Shown: positions 7,196 through 16,620, numbered from the stretch's first letter. The stretch is DNA of 64,000 bases from JBAYFX01 sp041666965 (GCA_041666965.1 JBAYFX010000002.1:1-64000); one strand, 5' to 3'. Notes: a model not told the origin generated them from the letters alone. A program made the numbers and translations.

Positions 7196-9820
7196 ATGCC
7201 CCAAGATAAAATTCACATACCACTACCGCTAGGGCGAGTCATCGAAACTGACATCGTTCCCGAAATGGAGCGCTCCTACCTTGATTACGCCATGAGCGTC
7301 ATCGTCTCCCGAGCCCTGCCCGACGTTCGTGACGGCCTCAAGCCCGTCCACCGCCGCATCATTTATGCCATGCACAAGCTAAATCTGACTCCGGGTGGCA
7401 AATACGTCAAGTGTGCCGCTATTGTCGGAGACGTCATGAAAACCTACCACCCTCATGGTGACATGGCCATTTACATGACGCTCGTCCGTCTGGCCCAAAG
7501 TTTCTCCATGCGCTACATGTTAGTTACCGGTCAGGGAAACTTTGGCTCCATTGATGGCGATCCGCCGGCCGCTATGCGGTACACCGAAGCCCGCATGAGT
7601 AAAATGACCCCCGAACTCATCACCGACATTGATAAAGACACCGTCGACACCATGGACAACTATGACGGTACCACTCAAGAACCAACCGTTCTACCCTCCC
7701 GTGTTCCCAATCTGCTTTTAAACGGGGCCGAAGGTATTGCCGTTGGTATGGCTACCCGCATTCCGCCTCACAACTTAGTTGAGCTCTGTACCGGACTAAA
7801 TCTAATGTTAGAAAAAGCCAAGCTGGAAATAGTTGACCAAGGTCCACCCAATTTCCCACCCTCCCTCACTACTCTGGAAAAGATTTTTGAACCTATCCGG
7901 GCTCTTTCTTACGTCCGTTTCAATTTTGAAACCGAAGCCACCATCGACGATCTTCTAACTGTCATTACCGGTCCCGATTTCCCCACAGCTGGCGAAATTT
8001 ATGGAAAAAAAGGCATTGTCGAAATGTATAACACCGGCAAAGGCAAGTTTACCTTAAGGGGTAAGGCCGCCATTGAAGAAACCAAATCCGGCAAAATCCG
8101 CATCATCATTACCCAACTCCCATATCAAGTCAACAAAGCCGAGCTCGTTAAAAAAATTGCCGACCTGGTCCGGGACAAAAAAATCAGCGGCATATCTGAT
8201 TTACGTGACGAGTCCGACCGCCATGGTATTCGAGTCGTTGTCGAACTTAAAAAAATTAGTAAACCCAAAAGTATTTTAAACAAGCTCTACAAATTTACCT
8301 CACTCCAAACCAGTTATTCAGCCAATCTATTGGCACTAGTTGGTGGTGTTCCCCAAACTCTCAATCTCCGCCAAATTCTTTTGGTATATCTGCGCCATCG
8401 TGAAGCCATCGTCCGCCGCCGCACCATCTACGAGCTCAAAATCAACTACCAACGAGCCCACATTTTGGAAGGTTTAAAAATTGCCCTCGATAATCTCGAC
8501 GAAGTCATCAAAACCATTCGCGCCTCGGAAACCAGCGAAACCGCCAAAACCAATTTAATGTTAAAGTTCAATTTTACTGATCTTCAAGCCGACGCCATTT
8601 TAGAAATGCAGCTTCGCCGCCTGGCCGCTCTTGAACGCCAAAAAATTGAAAACGAATACAACGAGGTTAACCAAACCATCAAAGACCTAACCGCCATTAT
8701 TAAGGAACCAGACAGAATGATCAATGTCATTAGGGAAGAAAACAAGGAAGTAATGGACAAATTTAACGATCCACGTCTTACCAAAATCTACGCCCGGGAG
8801 CTCGAGGATTTCAGCGAAGAAGACCTCATCCCCAAAGAGCCAACCGTCGTTTTGTTTACTAAAAGCGGTTACATTAAACGCGTCACCAAAGACACATACC
8901 GCAGTCAACACCGAGGCGGTGTAGGAGTCGTAGGCATGGCGACCAAATCCGAAGATGAAGTCGATTGTATAATGTCCGTCACTACTCACGACAAATTGCT
9001 ATTTTTCACCAACCGCGGTCGAGTTTTTACCACCCGGGTCTGGGATGTCCCCGAGTCAACCCGTCAGAGCAGAGGAGTTGCCGCCGTCAATTTAGTCAAT
9101 ACTGTCCAAAGTGAACAAATTCAGGCTATCTTGTCCTTACCTGCGGGCAAAACTGTTGGTAATCAATACATCCTACTAGCTACCAAAAACGGCGTCGTTA
9201 AAAAAACTCTTCTTAGTCGCTTTGAAAAAATTCGTCAAAACGGGCTTACTGCCATTAATCTTGACGAAGGCGATCATCTGGTTTGGGCCGAAACCACCAC
9301 CGGGGACGATCAGGTATTCATAGTATCTCATCAAGGTAAATGTATCCGTTTCCATGAGTCCGATATTCGCCCCATGGGCCGCCATACCCGAGGGGTTCGG
9401 GGTATTACCCTAAAAATTGGCGATTATTTAGTGTCTTTAGACGTTTTACCCTCAGTCCGCACTCCATCTTCCAAAAAAGACCCTCACTTTTACCATCTTC
9501 TAACTGTCACCGAAAAAGGCATTGGTAAACGTTCCGATGTTTTCCTCTATCCGCTTCAAAAACGCGGTGGTATGGGTGTAAAAGTATCCCAGTTAAGTGA
9601 TAAAACCGGCAATGTGGCCACAGCCAAAGTCGTTACTGAAAACCATCTTCAGGCAATTCTTATCTCCCGCAAAGCTGTCACCATTAATTTACCTCTCAGC
9701 AACATTCCGGTCCTCAACCGCAGTACCCAAGGGGTAATTTTAATGAGGCTCAAGGACGCCACCGACCAGGTTTCTACCATGACTGTAGTTGAAAAAGAAG
9801 TCGAGGAACCAATCAAGTAA
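7196..9820 (+). CDS. gyrA: DNA gyrase subunit A
   Basis: The 874-residue breakage-reunion subunit. PDVRDGLKPVHRRI marks the N-terminal winged-helix region, and AAMRYTEARMS carries the catalytic Tyr near residue 128, which forms the 5'-phosphotyrosine link. The C-terminal third (from about residue 540) is a six-blade pinwheel with repeated motifs such as HRGGVGV, SRGVAAVN, TRGVRGI and RGGMGVKV. The GyrA-box is present only in a weak form, so a ParC-like activity cannot be fully excluded, but pairing with gyrB and the absence of another pair here favour gyrase. The coding strand is strongly C-rich. Confidence 0.94.
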   Translation: MPQDKIHIPLPLGRVIETDIVPEMERSYLDYAMSVIVSRALPDVRDGLKPVHRRIIYAMHKLNLTPGGKYVKCAAIVGDVMKTYHPHGDMAIYMTLVRLAQSFSMRYMLVTGQGNFGSIDGDPPAAMRYTEARMSKMTPELITDIDKDTVDTMDNYDGTTQEPTVLPSRVPNLLLNGAEGIAVGMATRIPPHNLVELCTGLNLMLEKAKLEIVDQGPPNFPPSLTTLEKIFEPIRALSYVRFNFETEATIDDLLTVITGPDFPTAGEIYGKKGIVEMYNTGKGKFTLRGKAAIEETKSGKIRIIITQLPYQVNKAELVKKIADLVRDKKISGISDLRDESDRHGIRVVVELKKISKPKSILNKLYKFTSLQTSYSANLLALVGGVPQTLNLRQILLVYLRHREAIVRRRTIYELKINYQRAHILEGLKIALDNLDEVIKTIRASETSETAKTNLMLKFNFTDLQADAILEMQLRRLAALERQKIENEYNEVNQTIKDLTAIIKEPDRMINVIREENKEVMDKFNDPRLTKIYARELEDFSEEDLIPKEPTVVLFTKSGYIKRVTKDTYRSQHRGGVGVVGMATKSEDEVDCIMSVTTHDKLLFFTNRGRVFTTRVWDVPESTRQSRGVAAVNLVNTVQSEQIQAILSLPAGKTVGNQYILLATKNGVVKKTLLSRFEKIRQNGLTAINLDEGDHLVWAETTTGDDQVFIVSHQGKCIRFHESDIRPMGRHTRGVRGITLKIGDYLVSLDVLPSVRTPSSKKDPHFYHLLTVTEKGIGKRSDVFLYPLQKRGGMGVKVSQLSDKTGNVATAKVVTENHLQAILISRKAVTINLPLSNIPVLNRSTQGVILMRLKDATDQVSTMTVVEKEVEEPIK

Positions 9821-10136
9821 GCTAACATATCCTATATAATATTCTTCTAAAGTACTAGTAAAATAAACACGGATTTGGCAGTCTGGGTAGGGGAGTGCTA
9901 ACAAGGCTAGATTTTTAGATTACCCCCATAAATAGGGTATAAATTACTCCTTCAGAAAAATGATAAATTTTACATCCTTTTCAAATGGTTATTACCAAAC
10001 TTAGGCCAATATCCGCATTATCCTTTACACACCTATAACTTATCAGTTTTTCTCCCTGTATTACAAATAGTATCGGCTACTAATTTTGTAAATCATTCAC
10101 AAGAGGGTAGGGGAGTGTTGGTATACTACTCCAACT
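9821..10136 (+). other. Intergenic region with two G-run elements
   Basis: No ORF of substance is seen. GGGTAGGGGAGTG occurs twice, at 9885-9897 and 10105-10117, in an AT-rich context. The second copy is directly followed by a TGGTATACT extended -10 (TATACT at 10122-10127) for the Ham1-like gene. Confidence 0.6.
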
Positions 10137-10742
10137 ATGCCCATCGAAACCATTGTTTTAGCTACCCGTAATCCCGGAAAAGTAATTCAATATCGGCAGG
10201 CACTAGAAAGCCTAGGTATAAACGTATTAGGTTTAACTGAATTAGGAATTAAAGGAAAACCAACCGAATCAGGCGATACCGCCGAAGCCAACGCCGCAAT
10301 TAAAGGTCTCTTCTATTCTGCTCTTACCCCCTATCCTGTTCTTACCGAAGATGAATCTCTGTTAGTTGATTTTCTACCGATCGAACTACAACCCGGTGTT
10401 CGTGTTCGCCGTATTAATGGGGAAGATGAAGTCACCGATGACCAACTATTCCAGTATTGGAAAGAAATAGTTAGCCGCACACCTCCAAGTTTAAGAACAG
10501 GTCGTTGGCATATTGCCTATTGCTTAGCTACAGGAGGTCAAATCCTTGGCCAAACAGCCCGGGATGTTGAGGTTAAATTCTTCTATCCTCCTTCATCGGT
10601 TAGAATTCCCGGCTGGCCCCTAAGTAGTATTCAGGGTTCTACCGGCAAACCGTCAAGTGAGCGGACTCCAGAGGAAATTCAACAAAGAATTCAAGAAGAT
10701 GGTCTATTAATTCGCCAAATCATACAAAAGTTAGTTAGTTAA
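10137..10742 (+). CDS. Ham1/RdgB-like nucleoside-triphosphate pyrophosphatase (divergent)
   Basis: A 201-residue protein of the Ham1 (ITPase) fold, which removes non-canonical purine NTPs such as ITP and XTP. LATRNPGKVIQYRQAL at the N-terminus matches the family P-loop-like T.N.GK motif, and ESGDTAEANAAIKG matches the next motif. The usual ADDSGL metal-binding block is altered to TEDESLLVDFL, keeping two acidic residues, and the ending differs from the normal SHR motif. Activity on ITP is therefore uncertain. The start is 9 bases after a TGGTATACT extended -10. Confidence 0.75.
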   Translation: MPIETIVLATRNPGKVIQYRQALESLGINVLGLTELGIKGKPTESGDTAEANAAIKGLFYSALTPYPVLTEDESLLVDFLPIELQPGVRVRRINGEDEVTDDQLFQYWKEIVSRTPPSLRTGRWHIAYCLATGGQILGQTARDVEVKFFYPPSSVRIPGWPLSSIQGSTGKPSSERTPEEIQQRIQEDGLLIRQIIQKLVS

Positions 10743-10756
10743 CCTTCGGCTAAATA

Positions 10757-10768
10757 GGGTAGGGGAGT
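10757..10768 (+). repeat. G-run element GGGTAGGGGAGT
   Basis: This G-run lies 14 bases after the stop of the Ham1-like gene and touches the stop of the convergent recombinase gene. Same motif as at 9885 and 10105. Possibly a 3'-end element. Confidence 0.5.
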
Positions 10769-11718
10769 CATCCTTCTTTTTTCTTAAAATGGAACCGGTC
10801 GTGAACTTCTTTAAGCCGAGCGTTAGTCACATGGGTATAAATTTGGGTGGTAGCAATATTTTTGTGCCCGAGTAGTTCCTGAACCGAGCGCAGGTCGGCC
10901 CCGTTAACTAACAGATCAGTGGCCATTGAATGTCTGAGGGTGTGTGGTGTGGCGTCCACCGGCAATTTGGCCAACACTACATATTTTTTTACAATCCTCT
11001 GAATGGTACGCGCCCCAATTCTAACTTTTTTCTCGTCCACAATAATTTCGGTTAGTTTTATATTTCTAACAAAGAGGGGAGTCATCTTGTCCATTCGGCT
11101 CCTTAGGTACTCCTCTACTTTTTGGGCCGATCTTTCCGACATAAATACCACCCGACTTCGTCCACCCTTACCAATCACTCCAAATTCGCGGGTTTTTAGG
11201 TTAACTTGGTCCCGGTTTAAGGCAACGAGTTCCGACACCCGTAAGCCCGACGAAAATAACAACTCCAAAATCGCCCTGTCCCGTTTGCCGTTAGTACTCG
11301 ATGAAATTGGTTGGTTTAACAGTCGTTCTACCTGCTCTCCAGTTAAAAACTTCAACGAGTGGTCTCTAAACTTGGGCACATCAATTACTTCCGGCTTTAG
11401 GCATTCCACACCCTTTCGGGTCAGCCATTTTAAAAATGACCTTAAAGCAATTACATAATAAGCCTGCGTCGTCAAAATCATGTCTTGACCTTTGGTGCCT
11501 TTTTTTGTCGTCAGCCACAGCCGCCATTCTTTAACATTTTTTTCATTTAAGCTCTTAATGGTCAGTGGATAATTTTTCGTCGCCATAAATGACTGTAGGT
11601 CATTTAGGTAATGCCGATAGTTTCTAACGGTGAGGCGTGACGATCCTTTTTCAATACTCATATAGTCCAAGTACTTATTTATCCATCCCGACAGTTCATT
11701 TAAAGTCTCAACTTCCAT
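10768..11718 (-). CDS. Tyrosine recombinase, XerC/XerD family
   Basis: The 316-residue site-specific recombinase has the N-terminal SAM-like DNA-binding domain (residues ~5-95, YLDYMSIEKGSSRLTVRNYRHYL) and a C-terminal catalytic domain. Catalytic residues are visible: Arg in SSGLRVSELV, His and Arg in PHTLRHSMATDLL, His in ELLGHKNIATTQIYTHV with the nucleophile Tyr. This length and motif set fit the chromosome dimer resolvase rather than an integrase; no attachment site or phage genes are seen. TATAAT ends 5 bases before the ATG. Confidence 0.9.
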   Translation of the reverse strand: MEVETLNELSGWINKYLDYMSIEKGSSRLTVRNYRHYLNDLQSFMATKNYPLTIKSLNEKNVKEWRLWLTTKKGTKGQDMILTTQAYYVIALRSFLKWLTRKGVECLKPEVIDVPKFRDHSLKFLTGEQVERLLNQPISSSTNGKRDRAILELLFSSGLRVSELVALNRDQVNLKTREFGVIGKGGRSRVVFMSERSAQKVEEYLRSRMDKMTPLFVRNIKLTEIIVDEKKVRIGARTIQRIVKKYVVLAKLPVDATPHTLRHSMATDLLVNGADLRSVQELLGHKNIATTQIYTHVTNARLKEVHDRFHFKKKEG

Positions 11719-12401
11719 AGCTAATTATATACTGTGAAGCTTATCTTGTGTTCTAGGGCCTTTGGTGAGGTCATACATATTTTGCCTTATTTACCGCTAT
11801 TTATAAAATCCCCTTCATAAGAGTAGTCAAGTGGAGGCTCTCAGGCTCAAAACCGGTTTTTGGCAGGCACCTCCTACAATAGGGGTAAAGGAGCCAAATA
11901 TACTAGTCAACTCCAATTATTTATTTGAAATTTATATTTTATTAATTATTTATTAATTAGTCAGAAACCTCCCTCCCCCCCTCGGAGAAGTACCTCATGT
12001 CGCAAAACATACATTGTGCGACGTTATACTTTAAGCCCCAAGAACAGTAGGGAACAAGTCTTTTCTCCACTTTCTTCACACTAAAATTAACTGATTAATA
12101 TTTATCTAACAAAACAATTACTGGGGTACCCTCTCTTCTCTTCTTACCCACTTCTCTCCAAATTCACATTTTGTAAGTTTTAGAGTTTTCCACAGAACTA
12201 TATCATTGTATATCACGTATGTGAAATATTTATAGGATATGTGAAAATATAATTATAGGACGTTGTATATTATAGGTCATACTACTTCCCTACCCTAGTC
12301 CCCTTGCCTAAAAATTGAGTACTTATTTATTATTTAAATTTATAAATAATACGAAATCCGTCTCTTGACGGAATAATTCAAAAAATATATTACTTCGGTT
12401 C
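11719..12401. other. 680-base AT-rich non-coding region
   Basis: No credible ORF on either strand. It holds a GGAGG/CCTCC stem enclosing AAAACCGGTTTT near 11830-11875; a GTCGCA...TGCGAC inverted repeat near 11999-12023; two tandem TATGTGAAA repeats each ending in TTATAGGA (about 12218-12260) followed by another TTATAGG; a run of TTCACA/CCACA boxes between about 12072 and 12245; and a very AT-rich tract at 12310-12350. Tandem direct repeats plus DnaA-box-like sequences could mean an origin or a protein-binding region, but gene direction and base skew do not support an origin. Confidence 0.5.
12352..12375 (-). terminator. Possible terminator after the YebC operon
   Basis: TCCGTC TCTT GACGGA forms a 6-base-pair stem 30 bases beyond the stop of the last - strand gene (12402). 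Read on the - strand it is followed only by ATTTCG, a weak U-tract, so termination is uncertain. Confidence 0.3.
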
Positions 12402-13184
12402 CTACCAACTTACAGTCACGATCAAAGAGATTATTACGGCCACCAAAATCCACCCCAAACTCATAATTGATTTTTTAAACAATCTTTCCCGAATCGTCAG
12501 TTGTATCAGGCTTATTAATATGTATTGAAACGACACCATATACAAGGAACTCTTAAATACCCCCGTTGGCCAAAAAGACAGTACCATCGCCATTTGGGAC
12601 ATCATCCACACCGAAGCCAAAACATAAGACATAATTGGTAAGTCTTTACCATCATCCGGTAATTCAATTAGCACCGACCAAACAATGTAAGTAAAAATAA
12701 AAGGAGTTACCGCCAAAAATATCAGCATGTTTTGCCAAAACCCCAACCGGTACGAAAAAATAACGTCATATACTAAAAACGAAGCAAATAAGGTTACAAC
12801 TACGCTTACCGTAAACGCCGCCCGGTACAACGGCACAGTTTTATAACCCACCGCCACCATAAACACGTTTTCAATCAAATATATCGTATAGTTCACTCCC
12901 CCAAACAACAGCAATATCGGAATATCCCACCACCAAGGCAATTCCAAAACAGAAATAAACATCGCCAGTCCAAAAAACCACATAATCGGCAATATAATCG
13001 CCGCCAAGCGACTTTTCCAATCTGAGTAATAAATCAATCCCAGACCGTACCAGGTTGAAAACACCGTCAACGCTAACCCTGTAAATACTCCATATAGTCT
13101 GGAATCATAGGGCAATTCTACAAACAACAGAAAGCCTAATGCCTGGATTAAGGTTAAAAATAAAAATTTTGCCCGTTTATTCAT
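12402..13184 (-). CDS. Polytopic membrane protein (260 aa)
   Basis: About eight hydrophobic segments cover most of the length, with short polar loops (for example YLIENVFMVAVGYKTVPLYR). No catalytic motif is recognised. It resembles uncharacterised integral membrane proteins found beside yebC in Patescibacteria, but that is an impression only. The ATG directly follows the yebC stop (TAAATG), so it is the last gene of the operon running from 16620. Confidence 0.7.
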   Translation of the reverse strand: MNKRAKFLFLTLIQALGFLLFVELPYDSRLYGVFTGLALTVFSTWYGLGLIYYSDWKSRLAAIILPIMWFFGLAMFISVLELPWWWDIPILLLFGGVNYTIYLIENVFMVAVGYKTVPLYRAAFTVSVVVTLFASFLVYDVIFSYRLGFWQNMLIFLAVTPFIFTYIVWSVLIELPDDGKDLPIMSYVLASVWMMSQMAMVLSFWPTGVFKSSLYMVSFQYILISLIQLTIRERLFKKSIMSLGWILVAVIISLIVTVSW

Positions 13185-13889
13185 TTATGGGCTCCCAACA
13201 TTGACTGATTCAACTTCATCTAACGCCTCCAGTTCATCAATTAAATCCACCAACTGTTGAGTATCCTCCTGGCTCAACTCGAACCTTGCTCCCAAAAACT
13301 TATATCTTTTGCCCAAACTCACCACCCGCTTACCTTGCTCTTCTAAATACTTTTTAATTACCTCTCCGTTTTCCCCCACCCCGTATTCAATCGTCTCCTC
13401 AGTCCAGTCACTCATCCCTTTTTCCATCAATTGTAACTCTTCCTCTTCACTCAGCTGACCCTCATAGTCAATAACCCCTACTTCCTCAAACTGGAATTTT
13501 ACGCTCCCTTCATCCCCCACCGACCCCCCATAAGTCTTAAACAACGACCGAATTTCCCCTAAGCTTCGGTTTTTATTGTCTGTTTCTACTTTTACCATCA
13601 TTGGCACTCCCCCCGGCCCGTAACCCTCCAAAAGCAAACTCATTAAATTCTTTTGTTTAGATTGGTAATTACCTAGTAACCGCTCAATATTGTCTTTAGG
13701 AACGTTTGCTTCCCTAGCCTTGTCCAGGGCCACCTTCAGGTAACTGTTAGATTCCGGGTTAATCACTCCACCTCCAAGTTTTATCGCCCCAATTATGGCC
13801 CGGGATAATTTGGTAAAAACTTCACTTCGCTTTTTATCCACCGCCCCCTTGCGATTTTTAATATTGGCCCATTTAGAATGTCCTGACAT
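13185..13889 (-). CDS. yebC: YebC/PmpR-family protein
   Basis: The 234-residue protein begins with the family signature MSGHSKWANIKNRKGAVDKK and carries GYGPGGVPMMVKVETDNKNR in the middle. Family members act as transcription regulators, and some help ribosomes through poly-proline stretches. Length is normal. Its start overlaps the end of the LytR_C gene by 17 bases and its stop abuts the next gene, so it is translated from the operon mRNA. Confidence 0.95.
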   Translation of the reverse strand: MSGHSKWANIKNRKGAVDKKRSEVFTKLSRAIIGAIKLGGGVINPESNSYLKVALDKAREANVPKDNIERLLGNYQSKQKNLMSLLLEGYGPGGVPMMVKVETDNKNRSLGEIRSLFKTYGGSVGDEGSVKFQFEEVGVIDYEGQLSEEEELQLMEKGMSDWTEETIEYGVGENGEVIKKYLEEQGKRVVSLGKRYKFLGARFELSQEDTQQLVDLIDELEALDEVESVNVGSP

Positions 13890-14697
13890 AGCTGCTGTAT
13901 TTTAACAAATCGGCCATCCCTCTCCCAATAACCATTTCTACACCGGCTTTAATTTTTATATCTTTCTTAAGCTCACAGTTCCACAATTGGTTAACTTTAT
14001 TAATTTGTCTTAAATAATTATTGCCCGTTTCTTCCAAGTTATATTTTATTTGGCACAAATTAATTTCTCTATTACTAATGTTGGCTACATTACTCACCCA
14101 CATTCCCGCCCACACCAGTCTTTGGGCCACAAAAGATCCTAAACCTTTTTGGTCAGTCCCGTTATAAATCCGCCACTCTACCCCTCCCCGGTCAATTGGA
14201 GTATATCCGGTAATCACTTGCTTATCCCAATTGTTAAAAATTTCTCCCGTCTCCACTAACCCCAACTCGTCTTCCCTAACAATCCAGCTGCTTCCTTCCC
14301 ATTTCCACCACAGCCATCTTCCGGGGGACCATTTTTTCCACACCTCTTCCACCACTACCTCTCTTGTGCTACTTATAATTTTATCCGGTAATAAGCCAAA
14401 ATTGTAAAATATTACTTTGTCCATTAAATTTGTTCCGCCATCGATTTGTTTAACCTTTTCCAGATTTCCGGTTTCATACCACCCCCACCCTCCGGGTACC
14501 CAAATTGGTACCTGTTTGGGCACAATCGCCGTGGCCACCATTTTCCGCTTAGGTGACCAATTAACTACCCTCATTCCCCAGTTGCCGTAAACCACTACCA
14601 ACCACTCTTTTTCTTGGCCCAAACTTTTTATCATAGTCCCAAAAACCAAGGCCATTATCCCCAAAATTATTATTAGCGTCCTATGTTTCGATTTCAT
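13873..14697 (-). CDS. Membrane-anchored LytR_C-domain protein
   Basis: 274 residues with a single N-terminal membrane anchor (residues ~8-26) and an otherwise exported body. VEWRIYNGTDQKGLGSFVAQ, followed by a helix and a strand, is the LytR C-terminal domain pattern (xxVxNGTxxxGLAxxVAxxL), found attached to LytR-CpsA-Psr cell-wall ligases or alone. No LytR-CpsA-Psr catalytic domain is seen. The region before it is Trp-rich and unrecognised. It likely acts at the cell envelope. It overlaps rluA upstream and yebC downstream. Confidence 0.7.
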   Translation of the reverse strand: MKSKHRTLIIILGIMALVFGTMIKSLGQEKEWLVVVYGNWGMRVVNWSPKRKMVATAIVPKQVPIWVPGGWGWYETGNLEKVKQIDGGTNLMDKVIFYNFGLLPDKIISSTREVVVEEVWKKWSPGRWLWWKWEGSSWIVREDELGLVETGEIFNNWDKQVITGYTPIDRGGVEWRIYNGTDQKGLGSFVAQRLVWAGMWVSNVANISNREINLCQIKYNLEETGNNYLRQINKVNQLWNCELKKDIKIKAGVEMVIGRGMADLLKYSSYVRTF

Positions 14698-15355
14698 ATT
14701 GTTTTAAAATCTCCCTCATGTTTAGGGGGATTGGAATTTCCACCGCCACCCGGCCCCCATCCTTTGAGCTTACTCCCAAAAACCCCTCATGTAACATAAG
14801 CCTCGCCTCTTTGGTTTTCCCATACCACCGATCTCCCACAATCGGCCATCCTAAATAATTTAAATGAACCCGAATTTGATGAGTCCGACCGGTGTATATT
14901 CTCACCTTCAGCCAACTGTAAGTCAGTCCATCCTTGCGTCCAATCGCCTCCCTCCAAAACTCGGTTATTGCCATCTTTCCATCAATTTTCACTTTTCTTT
15001 TTACTACCCCTTTCCCCCGCCACATTCCAATAGGCATCTCAATCTTTCCCCACCCGCTACTTTTTCCTGATACGAAACACCAGTAATATTTCTCCACCGC
15101 TCTTTGTTTAAATTGACTACTATACCAAACTGCTGCCGCCTCACTTAATGCTACCAGCACCCCCCCCGATGTTTCCCTATCAAGTCTGTGAACTATTCCT
15201 GCTCGGTACAGCTCCCGGCTCTCAATCACATTTTCCAGTAGCCAATTTTCCAGGCTTAGTTTTCCTGTGTCTCTACCTACCGTCAGCCAACCTTGGGGCT
15301 TATACACCACCACACAATCATCTTTTTTATAAATTATTTTCGGTTCTGTTTCCAT
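14681..15355 (-). CDS. RluA-family pseudouridine synthase
   Basis: A 224-residue enzyme that converts uridine to pseudouridine in rRNA or tRNA. AGIVHRLDRETSGGVLVAL contains the catalytic Asp in the RLDxxTSG motif, and YTGRTHQIRVHLNYLGWPIVGD is the conserved RluA C-terminal block. There is no N-terminal S4 domain, so it is the short RluA-like type. The start is taken at ATG 15355 (METEPKIIYKKDD), because the longer frame would lie inside lspA. The 22-base overlap with lspA suggests coupling. Confidence 0.88.
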   Translation of the reverse strand: METEPKIIYKKDDCVVVYKPQGWLTVGRDTGKLSLENWLLENVIESRELYRAGIVHRLDRETSGGVLVALSEAAAVWYSSQFKQRAVEKYYWCFVSGKSSGWGKIEMPIGMWRGKGVVKRKVKIDGKMAITEFWREAIGRKDGLTYSWLKVRIYTGRTHQIRVHLNYLGWPIVGDRWYGKTKEARLMLHEGFLGVSSKDGGRVAVEIPIPLNMREILKQYEIET

Positions 15356-15624
15356 GTGTCCACAATAATTAGCAATCCACCGGCAACTACGAGCCAGTCC
15401 CACCAGTTATTATAACCGCCAATAATCGGTATCCGTAAATTATCAACCACACACCCCGTAAGCCACCTCTGCCACAAGTTACCCGCACCTCCCACTACCA
15501 TCAACCACCAGCCCGTTTTTCGATATTTCAAAGCACCCATCACTATCAACAACCAAATTATTGAAGTAATTGCCACCAAATAGGGAATTTGTAACCCAAA
15601 GGCAATCCCGCAGTTAAGCGCCAT
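15334..15624 (-). CDS. lspA: Minimal signal peptidase II (LspA)
   Basis: The product is only about 96 residues and starts at MALNCGIAFGLQIP, i.e. directly at the NxGxAFG motif. The usual first membrane helix of LspA (160-170 residues in most bacteria) is missing. Both catalytic Asp are present: Asp in GCVVDNLR and Asp in NNWWDWLVV (family pattern VVDxx and FNxAD). The GNxxDR motif reads GNLWQR. LspA removes lipoprotein signal peptides at the membrane. The longer frame from 15702 would overlap the DksA-like gene by 70 bases and adds no hydrophobic helix, so 15624, 4 bases after the preceding stop, is the better start. Confidence 0.8.
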   Translation of the reverse strand: MALNCGIAFGLQIPYLVAITSIIWLLIVMGALKYRKTGWWLMVVGGAGNLWQRWLTGCVVDNLRIPIIGGYNNWWDWLVVAGGLLIIVDTWKQNRK

Positions 15625-15628
15625 AAAA

Positions 15629-15994
15629 CTAAATCTCGTCTTCTTTTTCGCAACTAATACAAATTGTTGCCTCAGGGCGGACGGCCAATCTTTCCGTATC
15701 AATCATCTTGCCACACTTTTCACAAATTCCGTACTTACCCAGTTTTAAGCGGGTTAATGCCTTACGCACCTGAACTAATTGCCTGTTTATAAACTTACTT
15801 TTTACCTGATTGTCAAAATGTCCCAACTGTTCATCCACATCTTCTTCGGTTGAATTTTCCCTCAATCTGTCCTCATCCCCAAACGGATCATTCTTAACCA
15901 TTGCCTTCTCTTTTCTTTTAAGTTTAACCGCTTCATTTTCCAAAAACTCCCGTATTGGTTTTAGCAAATTAGCGGGTATTGAGAATTTTGTCAT
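15629..15994 (-). CDS. DksA/TraR-type C4 zinc-finger protein
   Basis: 121 residues: a charged coiled-coil N-terminal part (residues ~10-80) and a C-terminal C4 zinc finger, YGICEKCGKMIDTERLAVRPEATICISCEK, which fits the DksA/TraR zf family. Such proteins bind the RNA polymerase secondary channel or act in sporulation and stress responses in other groups; the role here is inferred. The ATG at 15994 overlaps the upstream gene's TGA (ATGA). In CPR genomes such a protein next to LspA is common in my recollection, but this is not checked. Confidence 0.82.
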   Translation of the reverse strand: MTKFSIPANLLKPIREFLENEAVKLKRKEKAMVKNDPFGDEDRLRENSTEEDVDEQLGHFDNQVKSKFINRQLVQVRKALTRLKLGKYGICEKCGKMIDTERLAVRPEATICISCEKEDEI

Positions 15995-16620
15995 TGCCTT
16001 CCTAGCATAAACAATCCCACGCTCATTATCAACGACATAGTCGGTAATAAACCGATTTTTATCATCTCCCCCACTCCCCCTCCCACCAGTACCCAATTTA
16101 CCCCCATGGCCATAAAATATATGGCATTAACGGCAAAAAACACAAATCCCTTTTTCCCGCTGGCGTACCACGCCCACCGTCGATAATTCAGGCTCAGGTA
16201 GCGATAAATCCCAAAACTTACCAAGGTAATCAGTAAGTCATAAAACTTCCCTTGTCCAAATATTACTTGAACCAATTGAATTATCCCGGTTATTGAGTAC
16301 AAACCAATCATTACGTCTTGGGCCATCGACCATATTTTCCAATCCCGTATCCAGGCCATCCATACAATTAATATCTGGGCCAATACTAGTCCCCACACCG
16401 GTTGAAACAAATAAGGACTCCACCAGCCTAGTACATTACCCACGTTTGTTCTGTCCCCCAACACTCCCAATACTCCCCCCAATCCGTAAACAATAGCTAC
16501 CAGCCAACCCATTCCTGTTACTGCCATTTCGTCATAGTCGGCCTTAAGTCGGCGCCACCAAAAAAACTGAAATCCAACAATTAGTAGAATTCCCGTCAAC
16601 CATCCAATAAATATTCCCAT
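15991..16620 (-). CDS. Membrane protein starting inside the tRNA-Leu CCA
   Basis: 209 residues with five or six hydrophobic helices and Trp-rich loops. No family is recognised. The ATG (16620-16618) uses the final A of the encoded CCA tail of tRNA-Leu as its first base, so tRNA 3' processing would remove the A of the start codon. Either the gene is translated only from unprocessed RNA, or a later start (Met at 16527, MAVTGMGWL, or the one after it) is used. It heads the operon dksA-like/lspA/rluA/LytR_C/yebC. Confidence 0.65.
   Translation of the reverse strand: MGIFIGWLTGILLIVGFQFFWWRRLKADYDEMAVTGMGWLVAIVYGLGGVLGVLGDRTNVGNVLGWWSPYLFQPVWGLVLAQILIVWMAWIRDWKIWSMAQDVMIGLYSITGIIQLVQVIFGQGKFYDLLITLVSFGIYRYLSLNYRRWAWYASGKKGFVFFAVNAIYFMAMGVNWVLVGGGVGEMIKIGLLPTMSLIMSVGLFMLGRQ

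Noticed and set aside
11990..12400. Origin of replication in the AT-rich gap next to the recombinase gene (TTCACA/CCACA boxes, tandem repeats, AT-rich tract; gyrA/gyrB, dnaB, dnaX, recR and ssb in the same window)
   Set aside because: Base skew looks the same on both sides and genes converge on the gap instead of diverging; no dnaA or dnaN. Kept only as a described region.
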